DNA of 64,000 bases, from positions 5,380 through 69,379 of the forward strand of contig JADKBN010000019.1 of the NCBI GenBank assembly GCA_016715065.1, read 5' to 3'. The notes under the pieces were generated by a model. It was not told the DNA's origin. It saw nothing but the letters and a program-made list of their open reading frames with translations, and made no database searches. Position numbers and translations under genes: made by a program. This document shows, piece after piece, positions 46,816 to 54,889 of the stretch (positions are counted from its first letter, which is position 1; each line of letters starts with the position of its first letter). Source of the stretch: Fibrobacterota bacterium (GTDB lineage: Bacteria > Fibrobacterota > Fibrobacteria > UBA5070).

Positions 46816-47521
46816 CACAACGACCTCCGGGGTCCGCCTTGTCCATCGGGACGAGGCGATCGTGGTGGTCCGAAAACCCCCAGGGATGCTGGTGCATCGG
46901 GGAATGGGCGCTTCGCGCGACGAAACCTTCCTGTTGCAGGCCGTGCGGGACTTGTTCGGGGAACGGATCTATCCCGTCCACCGGCTGGATCGCCCCACGT
47001 CTGGTCTGGTGGTGTTCGCGCGCAACTCCGACGCCTCGCGCATCCTGCAGGAGAGCTGGAAGGCAGGTGTGGTGCGCAAGACCTACCTGGCCATCGCGCG
47101 CGGCTGGATGCCAGAAACTTCAGGTATCCGCGACGAAGCATTGGATGATCCCGATTCCGGCATCCTCCACGAAGCCCAATCCGCCTGGCGTGAACTGGAC
47201 CGCTGCGAGGTTCCCTGTCCCCTTCCCCACTCCAAACACCCCACCTCGCGATTTTGCTTGGTGGAACTGGAGCCTCTGACCGGGCGCTGGCACCAGTTGC
47301 GTCGCCACTTTTCACGCATGCAGCACCCACTGGCAGGCGACACCACCCACGGCGATCGGCACGTGAACCACTTCCTGCAAGAACAATTCGGTTGGTGGCG
47401 CCTGATGCTCTGGGCGCACCGCCTGGAATTTCCTCACCCCACCACCAGCCGGTTGGCTGTTTTCCAAGACGATCCCGCAAGCGGATTGGCTCCGTGGTGG
47501 GAGACCCTGAAGCAAGCCTGA
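46802..47521 (+). CDS. RluA/TruC-type pseudouridine synthase
   Basis: 239 aa if started at TTG 46802, which overlaps the end of lysC; no ATG or GTG precedes the conserved core in frame after lysC. The catalytic motif is VHRLDRPTSGLVVFA (Asp). TGRWHQLRRHFSRMQHPLAGD is the RluA-class C-terminal motif. Core LVHRDEAIVVVRKPPGMLVH. Most like TruC, which modifies U65 of tRNA, but rRNA sites cannot be excluded. No S4 domain. Start codon uncertain. Confidence 0.85.
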   Translation: MSETDTTTSGVRLVHRDEAIVVVRKPPGMLVHRGMGASRDETFLLQAVRDLFGERIYPVHRLDRPTSGLVVFARNSDASRILQESWKAGVVRKTYLAIARGWMPETSGIRDEALDDPDSGILHEAQSAWRELDRCEVPCPLPHSKHPTSRFCLVELEPLTGRWHQLRRHFSRMQHPLAGDTTHGDRHVNHFLQEQFGWWRLMLWAHRLEFPHPTTSRLAVFQDDPASGLAPWWETLKQA

Positions 47522-47566
47522 ACGGAGACTGGACATTTCCTTCCGGGATATGATAAGCTCCGGTGC

Positions 47567-48238
47567 ATGAAGTCTGATCAGGATTCGAACCGCCTCGAAT
47601 CCACCCAAAAAACCACCGCACTGTATCGCGTCTGCATGGGCCTTTCCGAAGAAGCGCGTTCGCTGGGCATCCAGAACGAAGGCATGAAGCGTCTTGGATT
47701 GAATGCGCAGGTTCTTGCCGCCCAGACCGGCACCGAGGGAAGCGCTTTGGAAGTGATCGTCGCCGAGATCGGACGGTTGTCACGCGGAATCCGGGAATGC
47801 CTCGCGGACCTGACCGACACCTCCAAGATCCTCTCGGACGCATCGATCGGATTGTTGCACCTCTCGCACCTGGCGGGCTCGTTGGAGTTGGGAGCCAGAA
47901 TCGGAATCGATTCGTCCAGCCTCGCCCACTACGAGAATCGCCTGGGAGAGGTGCAGTCCAAACGGCAACGGCATCTGGCCAATCTGGGGCAGCGCCTGGA
48001 CCAGGTCGCCTCCCAGGTTTCCGATCTGGGTCGGATCGCCGTCAAGATCCCGCCCGTGGTCACCATGATCCGCATCGTGGTGACCGAGATCCGGTTTCGG
48101 TCGGAAGAATTGGCGGGCACCATCGAGGATCTCAAGTCCTTCCATCTCCTGCTCGACGGCAAGATCGAAACGATGTCGATCCTCCGCCGCGATGGCTCGA
48201 GACTGCTCGACGAACTCTCCACCCAAGGCGCGCGATGA
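47567..48238 (+). CDS. Small soluble helical protein resembling a chemoreceptor signalling hairpin
   Basis: 223 aa, predicted almost all helix, no membrane segment or signal peptide. Residues about 38-75 read LGLNAQVLAAQTGTEG, ALEVIVAEIGRLSRGIRE, which lines up with the receptor tip LALNASIEAARAGQAGRGFSVVANEVKDLS of the receptor at 50139 (spacing kept). The rest is heptad-like (LTDTSKILSDASIGLLHLSH; FHLLLDGKIETMSILRRDG). It overlaps the ODP-like gene by ATGA. The similarity suggests binding to CheA/CheW or receptors, but no known family was recognised and no function is proven. Confidence 0.65.
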   Translation: MKSDQDSNRLESTQKTTALYRVCMGLSEEARSLGIQNEGMKRLGLNAQVLAAQTGTEGSALEVIVAEIGRLSRGIRECLADLTDTSKILSDASIGLLHLSHLAGSLELGARIGIDSSSLAHYENRLGEVQSKRQRHLANLGQRLDQVASQVSDLGRIAVKIPPVVTMIRIVVTEIRFRSEELAGTIEDLKSFHLLLDGKIETMSILRRDGSRLLDELSTQGAR

Positions 48239-48975
48239 AGATCTCCAAGCTTGCAGAGGGACCCGACCACACCTGGTACGTCCTGGGACGCGACCCGGAC
48301 AAGTCGGATTCCGTCATCGATACCAACGAATACGTGATCTGCGGAAAGGAGGAAGCCTTCCTGCTGGATCCTGGTGGCACGGAGATCTTTCCCCAGGTGG
48401 TCTCCACCGTTTCGCGCATCGTGCCCGTTGAACGCATCCGACATTTTCTGTGTTCCCACCAGGATCCGGACATCTTCTCTTCGTTGCCATTGTGGATGGG
48501 ATTGTGCCCCCAGGCCAAGATCTACCTGTCCTGGATCTGGTCGGGTTTCGTGGCCCACTACGGCCACGAGTACGTGGACCAGTTCGTGAAGGTCCAGGAC
48601 GCCGGCATGCGGGTGGTGATGGAACGCAAGGAATTTCAGCTGATCCCGGCCCACTACCTTCACTCTTCCGGCAATTTCCACCTCTTCGACGCGGAACTGA
48701 AAATCCTGTTCACCGGCGACGTGGGAGCCGCTCTTCTGCCCGATGGCCACGATGCGTTGTACGTGAAGGATTTCGAGGCCCACATTCCGCTGATGGAAGG
48801 ATTCCATCGCCGCTGGATGCCCTCCAACCAAGCCCGCGACCATTGGCTGGCGCGTGTTCGCCAACTGGACATCCGCTACCTGTGTCCCCAGCACGGGTGC
48901 ATCCTGGAAGGGGACCAGGTCGGGAAATTCCTCGATTGGTTCGGGACGCTGGAGCTGGGCGGCGCCTTGGTCTGA
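48235..48975 (+). CDS. ODP-type di-iron metallo-beta-lactamase-fold protein (oxygen/iron sensor-like)
   Basis: 246 aa. Flavodiiron-like beta-lactamase fold without the flavodoxin domain. Metal ligands: His75, Asp77 and Asp79 in CSHQDPDIFSSL, His140/His143 in PAHYLHSSGNF, Asp162 in FTGDVGAALL and His220 in CPQHG. The position of the extra His after the H-x-[ED]-x-D motif of FprA is Ile80. This matches the ODP family, stand-alone di-iron proteins that in Treponema bind oxygen and act on chemotaxis. The gene is coupled (ATGA) to the receptor-hairpin-like gene and lies between two che clusters, which fits a sensing input. A hydrolase role cannot be excluded. Confidence 0.85.
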   Translation: MKISKLAEGPDHTWYVLGRDPDKSDSVIDTNEYVICGKEEAFLLDPGGTEIFPQVVSTVSRIVPVERIRHFLCSHQDPDIFSSLPLWMGLCPQAKIYLSWIWSGFVAHYGHEYVDQFVKVQDAGMRVVMERKEFQLIPAHYLHSSGNFHLFDAELKILFTGDVGAALLPDGHDALYVKDFEAHIPLMEGFHRRWMPSNQARDHWLARVRQLDIRYLCPQHGCILEGDQVGKFLDWFGTLELGGALV

Positions 48976-49029
48976 GATTTCCGCGCTCGAGCAAGCTGCG
49001 GGGAATAGAACCAGAGGTGGCTCAGTGGC

Positions 49030-49620
49030 TCAGTCGCGCAAATCGTGCGCGGCCGACCACTTGGCCACGAGCTCTTCCACTTCATCAGGCGTCATCACGA
49101 AGTTTTCGCGCCCGGCCACATCCATGTGGCGGTCCAGATGGGCCACCATCATCCCTGCGCAAACCGACACGTTGAGGCTTTCCGTGAACCCGTGCTGCGG
49201 AAGACGGAACACCAGATCCGCCGCCCCATAGATGTGCTGGGAGTTGCCTGAAAATTCGGTCCCCAGATAGATCGCCAAGGGCCCTTCCAGCGGGCTTTCG
49301 TGGAAAGACTTCTCCGCACGACTGGAAGCCACGGCGATCCGGAAGTCACGGCCCCGCAGGTGCTCCAGACACTCGTGGCGGGATTTCCAGCGCACCACGT
49401 CCAGCCATTGGTCGGCACCTTTCACGATCGCCCCGGAAATCCGAAACGGCCGAAGTTCTTCGATCACGTGCACTTCCTGGATGCCAAAACATTCGCAGGT
49501 GCGCAGCACCGCCGAAATGTTGTGGGGATCGAAGAAGTCTTCCAATACGAACGTGTATTTGCGTGTGCGAAGCGAAGCGATCTGCTTCATTTTCGCCAGT
49601 CGGCCTTCGGTTGGTGGCAT
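49030..49620 (-). CDS. trmH: TrmH/SpoU-family RNA 2'-O-methyltransferase
   Basis: 196 aa. SPOUT motifs: DPHNISAVLRTCECFGIQEV (motif 1), LAIYLGTEFSG (motif 2) and GFTESLNVSVCAGMMVAHL (motif 3). Length and order fit TrmH, which methylates G18 of tRNA, but other SpoU members are possible. The start at 49620 adds ten residues before MKQIASLRTRKY, which could be the true start. It is transcribed divergently from cluster II and convergent with the ODP gene (54-base gap). Confidence 0.88.
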   Translation of the reverse strand: MPPTEGRLAKMKQIASLRTRKYTFVLEDFFDPHNISAVLRTCECFGIQEVHVIEELRPFRISGAIVKGADQWLDVVRWKSRHECLEHLRGRDFRIAVASSRAEKSFHESPLEGPLAIYLGTEFSGNSQHIYGAADLVFRLPQHGFTESLNVSVCAGMMVAHLDRHMDVAGRENFVMTPDEVEELVAKWSAAHDLRD

Positions 49621-49684
49621 AAGCTGGGGAAAGATACCCTGTGAGATCCGGTTTTGTGGTGGATCGCGGAATCCTCTTTGTGGA

Positions 49685-49712
49685 TTGACTCGTGAAGCAG
49701 CGCGATGATACC
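49685..49712 (+). promoter_or_regulatory. Possible sigma-70-type promoter of chemotaxis cluster II
   Basis: TTGACT at 49685-49690 and GATACC at 49707-49712 with 16 bases between, 45 bases before the first cheY. The -10 box is weak. The nonamer gataccctg at 49707-49715 also occurs at 49633-49641, 74 bases upstream, which could be a binding site pair. Confidence 0.3.
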
Positions 49713-49757
49713 CTGACTCTTGATTCCGTTTCCTTCATCCGCGGAGAGCGCACTCCA

Positions 49758-50126
49758 ATGCCAAAGACCATCCTGGTTGTCGATGATTCTCCGATCTTTC
49801 GCCAAGTGATCGCGGCGGCCCTCACGGAAGCCGGGTATGATGTTTTGGAGGCCGCCAACGGGAGGGATGGACTGATCCTCCTGGATGGACGAAAGATCCA
49901 TCTGATCATCTCCGACCTGAACATGCCCATCCTCGATGGCCTCGCCTTCGTGCGGTGCGCACGCGGGGTGGAGGGATACAACCACACGCCGGTCATCATG
50001 ATGACCACCGTCACCAACGAAGAGAAAAAAGACGAAGCGATGTCGGAGGGAATCCGCGCCTGGGTGAACAAGCCGTTCCAGCCCGCGATCCTTCTGGAAG
50101 CCGTTTCCAAGATCGTCCAAGCCTGA
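49758..50126 (+). CDS. cheY: CheY-like response regulator, first gene of cluster II
   Basis: 122 aa from ATG at 49758 (MPKTILVVDDSP), preferred over an in-frame ATG 22 codons earlier because the latter adds non-conserved residues. Receiver only: Asp53 in LIISDLNMPILDG, MMTTVTNEEKK, and WVNKPFQPAILLEAVSKI. It is close to the second CheY at 51284 (same length, same GRK.HLIISD and NKPFQP-type ending), so a local duplication flanking a receptor gene. Confidence 0.93.
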   Translation: MPKTILVVDDSPIFRQVIAAALTEAGYDVLEAANGRDGLILLDGRKIHLIISDLNMPILDGLAFVRCARGVEGYNHTPVIMMTTVTNEEKKDEAMSEGIRAWVNKPFQPAILLEAVSKIVQA

Positions 50127-50138
50127 GGGGAGCCCCCA

Positions 50139-51266
50139 TTGCGCAATTCCCACCTATGGCTTTCCATCCACCTGGCCGGATGCTTCGCGCTGCCGTGGCT
50201 TGCGGGGCGATGGTTTCTCGAGCCGGTGGCGATCGTCGTGATCTTGGCGGGATCGGGGTGGCTGCTTTGGTGGAAAACGCGGCAAGAGGCTCTCCATGCA
50301 AGCCCCGTGAACCTGGCGCATCCGGAGCCGACCCCGGCCGAGCCGACGCCCAATGGTGCCGACCCAAAGTCCGAACTCCAGGACTTCCTGGTCCAGGTGG
50401 CACCCGTCTGGAGCGCGAACATCGAGCTGGCGCGTTCCCAGACAGAATCTGCCGTCACGGATCTCGCCGAACGCTTTTCCAGGATGCTCTCCGAGATCGG
50501 CCAGGCCATGCAGGAGGATTCCGGCGGCACCAACCGCAAACTCCTGGAAGCCCTGAGACGAGCCCAGACCACGCTCCCCCAGGCACTTGCCTCGCTTTCG
50601 CAAGCCAGCCGGGAACGGGACGTGTTCCTCCAGGAGATCCGCACCCTGACATCGACCGTGTCGGAGTTGTCACGGCTCTCCGAAGGGGTCTCGAAGATCG
50701 CCTCCCAAACCACATTGCTAGCCCTCAACGCCAGCATCGAAGCCGCACGCGCGGGACAGGCGGGACGAGGTTTCTCCGTGGTGGCCAACGAGGTCAAGGA
50801 CCTTTCGAAGTTGTCCGCAGGTACCGCCACCGAAATCCGGCGCAGAGTCGATTCGATCGGCTCGGAAATCCAACGCATCGTGGAAAATGCAGGCCGGATC
50901 ACCCAGCAGGAACACGAGGCCATGCGCATCGCGGAACACTCCGTGAACACCTCCCTGGAGGACCTGGCCGAGCAGGCCGGCCATCTGGAAACACGGATCC
51001 GCGATCTATCCGTCCTGAACAAAGGCTTGGAAACCACCGTACGCGTGGTGCTGGTGGACCTGCAGTTCCAGGACCGGACCAGTCAGATTCTGACATCCAT
51101 CCGTGACGACACCCAGCGGCTTCCCTCGGTCCTGCTCTCCGGAGAAATCCCCGCACCGGGCCCGTGGCTTTCCACCCTCCAAGGAACCTACACCACGCAG
51201 GAACAGCATCTCCTGACCGGATCTCCCCAAAGCTCCGCCGCCAGCTCCGGCATCACCTTCTTTTGA
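50139..51266 (+). CDS. Chemoreceptor-like protein with short N-terminal membrane anchor
   Basis: 375 aa from TTG at 50139, with GAGGGGAG nine bases before it. Two close hydrophobic segments (residues about 5-40: LAGCFALPWLAGRWFL, VAIVVILAGSGWLLWW) anchor it with almost no periplasmic loop. A Pro-rich linker follows (PEPTPAEPTPNG), then the receptor signalling core (TTLLALNASIEAARAGQAGRGFSVVANEV). No HAMP and no ligand domain, so it probably reports an internal or membrane state, or acts through partners. Thirteen bases after the first cheY and 17 before the second. Confidence 0.85.
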   Translation: MRNSHLWLSIHLAGCFALPWLAGRWFLEPVAIVVILAGSGWLLWWKTRQEALHASPVNLAHPEPTPAEPTPNGADPKSELQDFLVQVAPVWSANIELARSQTESAVTDLAERFSRMLSEIGQAMQEDSGGTNRKLLEALRRAQTTLPQALASLSQASRERDVFLQEIRTLTSTVSELSRLSEGVSKIASQTTLLALNASIEAARAGQAGRGFSVVANEVKDLSKLSAGTATEIRRRVDSIGSEIQRIVENAGRITQQEHEAMRIAEHSVNTSLEDLAEQAGHLETRIRDLSVLNKGLETTVRVVLVDLQFQDRTSQILTSIRDDTQRLPSVLLSGEIPAPGPWLSTLQGTYTTQEQHLLTGSPQSSAASSGITFF

Positions 51267-51283
51267 CGGAAATTCGAGCAACC

Positions 51284-51652
51284 ATGGCAAAGACGATCCT
51301 GATCATCGACGATTCCGCCAGCTTCCGCCAGGTCGTGGCCATGGCGCTGAAAGGCGCCGGATACGACGTCGTGGAAGCCAGCGACGGCAAGGACGCGCTG
51401 TCCAAACTGGACGGCCGCAAGTTCCACCTGATCATCTCCGACGTGAACATGCCCAACCTGGACGGAATCGGGTTCGTGAAGGCGGCCAAGGAGATTCCCG
51501 CCTACAAGTTCACCCCGGTCATCATGCTCACCACGGTTTCCGGAGACGACAAGAAAGCCGAAGGCAAGGCCGCGGGCGTGCGCGCCTGGGTGGTCAAGCC
51601 GTTCCAGCCGCCGGTGCTGCTGGATGCCGTTTCCAAGCTCATTCTGGCATAA
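51284..51652 (+). CDS. cheY: CheY-like response regulator, second in cluster II
   Basis: 122 aa from ATG at 51284; longer upstream frames overlap the receptor. Receiver only: ILIIDDSASFRQV, Asp53 in LIISDVNMPNLDG, MLTTVSGDDKK, VVKPFQPPVLLDAVSKL. A paralogue of the CheY at 49758. With cheA and a STAS protein just downstream it is the most likely direct phospho-target of the cluster II kinase. Confidence 0.94.
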   Translation: MAKTILIIDDSASFRQVVAMALKGAGYDVVEASDGKDALSKLDGRKFHLIISDVNMPNLDGIGFVKAAKEIPAYKFTPVIMLTTVSGDDKKAEGKAAGVRAWVVKPFQPPVLLDAVSKLILA

Positions 51653-51663
51653 GGGGGGACGTC

Positions 51664-51975
51664 ATGGAGATCAACGTCACAAAATCGCACGACCACGTGG
51701 TGGCGCGCCTGCGAGGCCCCCTGGAGATTTCCAACGTCGGCCTGGCGCGGGAACGCTTCGTCCAGATCCTGGAATCCGGAAAGGACATCACCTTGGATTT
51801 CGCCGGTATCACGGAAATCGACACGGCCGGAATCCAGATGGTTTTGGCCGTCCATGCGGATTCGCTCCGCCAAGGCAAATTTTGTCGGTTTGTCCATCCG
51901 GTCCCGGAAGTCATGGAGCCCTTTCGCCTCCTGCGACTGGATGGATTGTTCGACCAATCCATCGCCACCACCTGA
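51664..51975 (+). CDS. STAS-domain protein
   Basis: 103 aa, a single STAS (anti-sigma-factor antagonist-like) domain: VARLRGPLEISNVGLAR, ITLDFAGITEIDTAGIQMVLAVHADS, CRFVHPVPEV. Thr54 in IDTAGIQ is at the position phosphorylated in SpoIIAA-type proteins. No partner kinase of the anti-sigma type is next to it. Similar STAS genes occur beside cheA in alternative chemosensory systems, where they may form an array-associated or output component. 11 bases after cheY, 21 before cheA. Confidence 0.9.
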   Translation: MEINVTKSHDHVVARLRGPLEISNVGLARERFVQILESGKDITLDFAGITEIDTAGIQMVLAVHADSLRQGKFCRFVHPVPEVMEPFRLLRLDGLFDQSIATT

Positions 51976-51996
51976 TCCAAGGCAAGCAGAGACACC

Positions 51997-54213
51997 ATGA
52001 CCATGGAATCCGCCAAAATCGCCTTCGTCCAGGAAGCCCGCGAACTTCTGGGCGAAATGGAAAATGCCCTGTTGCGCATGGAATCGGACGGACTCGACGA
52101 CGAATCCATCCACGCCGTCTTTCGCGCCGCCCACACCATCAAGGGCTCTTCGGGATTGTTCGGCCAGGACGAGATCGTCTCCTTCACCCATGTGCTGGAA
52201 ACGATCCTGGACGAGATTCGATCGGGTAAGTTCGTGCCGGACAGCTCCACCATCTCCTTGTTCCTGGAATGCGGCGACCACCTGGGATCCCTGGTGGGAA
52301 ACTTTGAGCAGAATTTGTCACTGTCTGCCGAACAGGCCCAGGATGGATCCTCGCTCGTCCAGAAGCTCCAAGGGGCCAGACGCAACGCCGAACGGTCGCT
52401 GGTGGTGCCCACCCCTCCCGAATCGCCGGTGGAGGAAATCACCCGTCCGGTGGACGGAGTCGCCAACGATGCCTGGCACATTTCCCTGCGGCTTGCCACC
52501 GATGTGCTGAAGTCCGGAATGGACCCGTTGTCGTTCTTCCGGTACATGGCCACACTGGGCCGGATCGTGCAGATCGACGTCATCGACGATCTTCTCCCGC
52601 CGCCAGCCAAGATGGATCCGGAAAACCTCTATCTGGGTTTCGAGATTCAATTCATCTCCGAAGCGACCCGCAAGGACATCGAAGGGGTCTTCGAATTCGT
52701 CGCGGAAGGATCCACGATCCGCATCCTCCCGCCCCACAGCAAGATCGAAACCTATCTGGACCTGATCCGCTCGCTGCCGGAAAGCCCCAATCGCCTGGGA
52801 GAAATCCTGCTCTCCTGCGGAGCCCTGACGGACAGCGAACTCGCGCTCGTCCTGCGAATGCAAGAGAACACGGCAACCGGCAAACCTCCCCTCGGAGAAA
52901 TGCTCGTCAAGGAACACTTCGTTCCGCCGGTGGTGGTCGCGGCCGCGTTGCAAAAACAGAAAGTGTCCCGCGAAAAAACCATCCAGGAAAGCCGGTCGGT
53001 GAAGGTGGACGTGGCGAAGCTCGATCATCTGATCGATCTGGTGGGTGAGCTCGTCATCGCCGCCGCAGGCGCCAAGATCGCGGCCGATCGCGAGAAGTCG
53101 GCACCCGTCGAGGAGGCCGTGGGAATGGTGTCCAAGCTCGTGGAAGAGATTCGCGATGCCGCCTTGGGCGTGCGGATGGTGCCCATCGGCGAGGTGTTCC
53201 AGCGTTTCCCTCGTCTGGTGCGCGACCTTTCCATGGAGCTGGGAAAGCGAGTGGAGCTGGACATCCAGGGAGCGGAAACCGAACTGGACAAATCCATGGT
53301 CGAACGCCTGGCCGAACCCCTGACCCACATGGTCCGCAATTCCCTGGACCACGGCATGGAACTGGAATCCACCCGGCTGGCCGCGGGGAAACCCGCCCAA
53401 GGGACGATCCGGTTCAACGCCTACCACGACACGGGAAGCATCGTGATCGAGGTCGCCGACGACGGAGCCGGCATCCATCGCCAACGGGTTCTGGAGCGCG
53501 CGATCGAACGGGGAATCGTGCCGCACAACCACAATCTGTCCGATCGGGAGATCTTGAACCTGATTTTCGAGCCCGGATTCAGCACCTCCCAAACCGTGAC
53601 CAATCTATCAGGGCGCGGGGTGGGAATGGACGTGGTCAAGCGCAGCATCGAATCGCTCCGCGGCGAAATCGAGATCGAAAGCGAAGAAGGCGTGGGTACG
53701 GAAATCCGATTGCGCATGCCGCTGACCTTGGCCATCATCGATGGCTTCATGGTGGCCGTCGAAGACCGATCGTTCGTGGTGCCGCTGGATCTGGTCATCG
53801 AATGCGCCGACCTCCCCAGGGAAGTTGCCATCCGGGAACAGGGTCGCGGGATCGCCAACCTCCGAGGAGAACCTCTCCCCTTGGTGCGCCTGCGGGAACT
53901 GTTCCACATTCCAGGCCAGGCTCCCGCACGCGAAAACATCGTGGTGGTGGAGTACGGAGGCAAACGCCTCGGATTGGTGGTGGAAGGACTTCTCGGCGAA
54001 TTCCAAGCCGTCATCAAGCCGCTGTCCAGGCTGTTTTCCAAGGTCCCCGGTGTGGGAGGATCCACCATCCTGGGGACCGGCGAAATCGCGCTCATCCTGG
54101 ACGTGCCTGCGCTGGTCCAACGCATCGAACGCGTGGAAACGACGCGTTGGGCCCCGACCTCGGCCTCGCTGCCCGGCGCGAGCGAAACCAAGGCACTCTC
54201 CCATGCGACCTGA
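51997..54213 (+). CDS. cheA: Chemotaxis histidine kinase CheA (cluster II)
   Basis: 738 aa. One Hpt domain (His46 in FRAAHTIKGSSGLFG). A middle region (about 160-250) contains DAWHISLRLATDVLKSGMDP, RYMATLGRIV and YLGFEIQF. Two short repeats follow at about 265-325 (RLGEILLSCGALTDSEL, PLGEMLVKEHFVPP), like those in the cluster I CheA. Dimerisation helix (KLDHLIDLVGELVI), ATPase (HMVRNSLDHGME, DDGAGI, GRGVGMDVVKRSIESL) and P5 CheW-like domain complete it. It differs from the cluster I CheA by having only one Hpt domain. Partners: the two CheY, CheW and receptors of this operon. Confidence 0.95.
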   Translation: MTMESAKIAFVQEARELLGEMENALLRMESDGLDDESIHAVFRAAHTIKGSSGLFGQDEIVSFTHVLETILDEIRSGKFVPDSSTISLFLECGDHLGSLVGNFEQNLSLSAEQAQDGSSLVQKLQGARRNAERSLVVPTPPESPVEEITRPVDGVANDAWHISLRLATDVLKSGMDPLSFFRYMATLGRIVQIDVIDDLLPPPAKMDPENLYLGFEIQFISEATRKDIEGVFEFVAEGSTIRILPPHSKIETYLDLIRSLPESPNRLGEILLSCGALTDSELALVLRMQENTATGKPPLGEMLVKEHFVPPVVVAAALQKQKVSREKTIQESRSVKVDVAKLDHLIDLVGELVIAAAGAKIAADREKSAPVEEAVGMVSKLVEEIRDAALGVRMVPIGEVFQRFPRLVRDLSMELGKRVELDIQGAETELDKSMVERLAEPLTHMVRNSLDHGMELESTRLAAGKPAQGTIRFNAYHDTGSIVIEVADDGAGIHRQRVLERAIERGIVPHNHNLSDREILNLIFEPGFSTSQTVTNLSGRGVGMDVVKRSIESLRGEIEIESEEGVGTEIRLRMPLTLAIIDGFMVAVEDRSFVVPLDLVIECADLPREVAIREQGRGIANLRGEPLPLVRLRELFHIPGQAPARENIVVVEYGGKRLGLVVEGLLGEFQAVIKPLSRLFSKVPGVGGSTILGTGEIALILDVPALVQRIERVETTRWAPTSASLPGASETKALSHAT

Positions 54214-54261
54214 TCGCCAGAACCACTTAGGGAGCTTCGAAGGCTTCCCGAGGAGAACCCC

Positions 54262-54816
54262 ATGACGATGTCCACCAAGTCGAACTCCCGCTCCATGATG
54301 AACTCCGCCCGCCGGGAACGAACCCCCGAGGCGGAAGCCAAGCAATACCTGACCTTCATGCTGGGCGGCGACACCTACGCCATCGCCATCGGCAAGATCC
54401 GCGAGATCGTGGAGTTCCACACCCTCACGCTGATCCCGCTGATGCCCTCCTTCCTGCGCGGCGTGACCAACCTCCGCGGAGCCGTCATCCCGGTGGTGGA
54501 CCTCCAGTCCAGATTCGGAAACGGCATGACGGAAATCGGACGGCGGACCTGCATCGTGATCGTGGAGGTGGGCACCGGCGAGGAAACCTTCCCGTTGGGC
54601 GTGATCGTGAACGCGGTGAACGAAGTGGTCCCGGTGGATCCGTCCAAAATCGAAACCCGCCCGGCCTTCGGAACCAAGATCCGCGCGGATTTTGTCGAGT
54701 CCCTTCTGAACCTCGGCGACCGCTTCGTGATCGCCCTGGACGTCCAACAAAGCCTTTCCATCACGGAAATGTCCGAACTGGCCTCCAGGTGGGTGGACCG
54801 CGAGTCCTCCACATGA
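54262..54816 (+). CDS. cheW: Chemotaxis coupling protein CheW (cluster II)
   Basis: 184 aa. Core QYLTFMLGGDTYAIAIGKIR, FLRGVTNLRGAVIPVVDLQS and DRFVIALDVQQSL. The first 25 residues are a Ser/Arg-rich variable extension, so the true start may be one of the internal Met (residues 1, 3, 12 or 13). Bridges receptors and CheA. Follows cheA by 48 bases. Confidence 0.94.
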   Translation: MTMSTKSNSRSMMNSARRERTPEAEAKQYLTFMLGGDTYAIAIGKIREIVEFHTLTLIPLMPSFLRGVTNLRGAVIPVVDLQSRFGNGMTEIGRRTCIVIVEVGTGEETFPLGVIVNAVNEVVPVDPSKIETRPAFGTKIRADFVESLLNLGDRFVIALDVQQSLSITEMSELASRWVDRESST

Positions 54817-54889
54817 TCCAAGCCACCAGGCCCGTCCGGAACTCCAGACTTCCAAACAGGAATCAAAAACCACAAACAGGGGAATCCCC

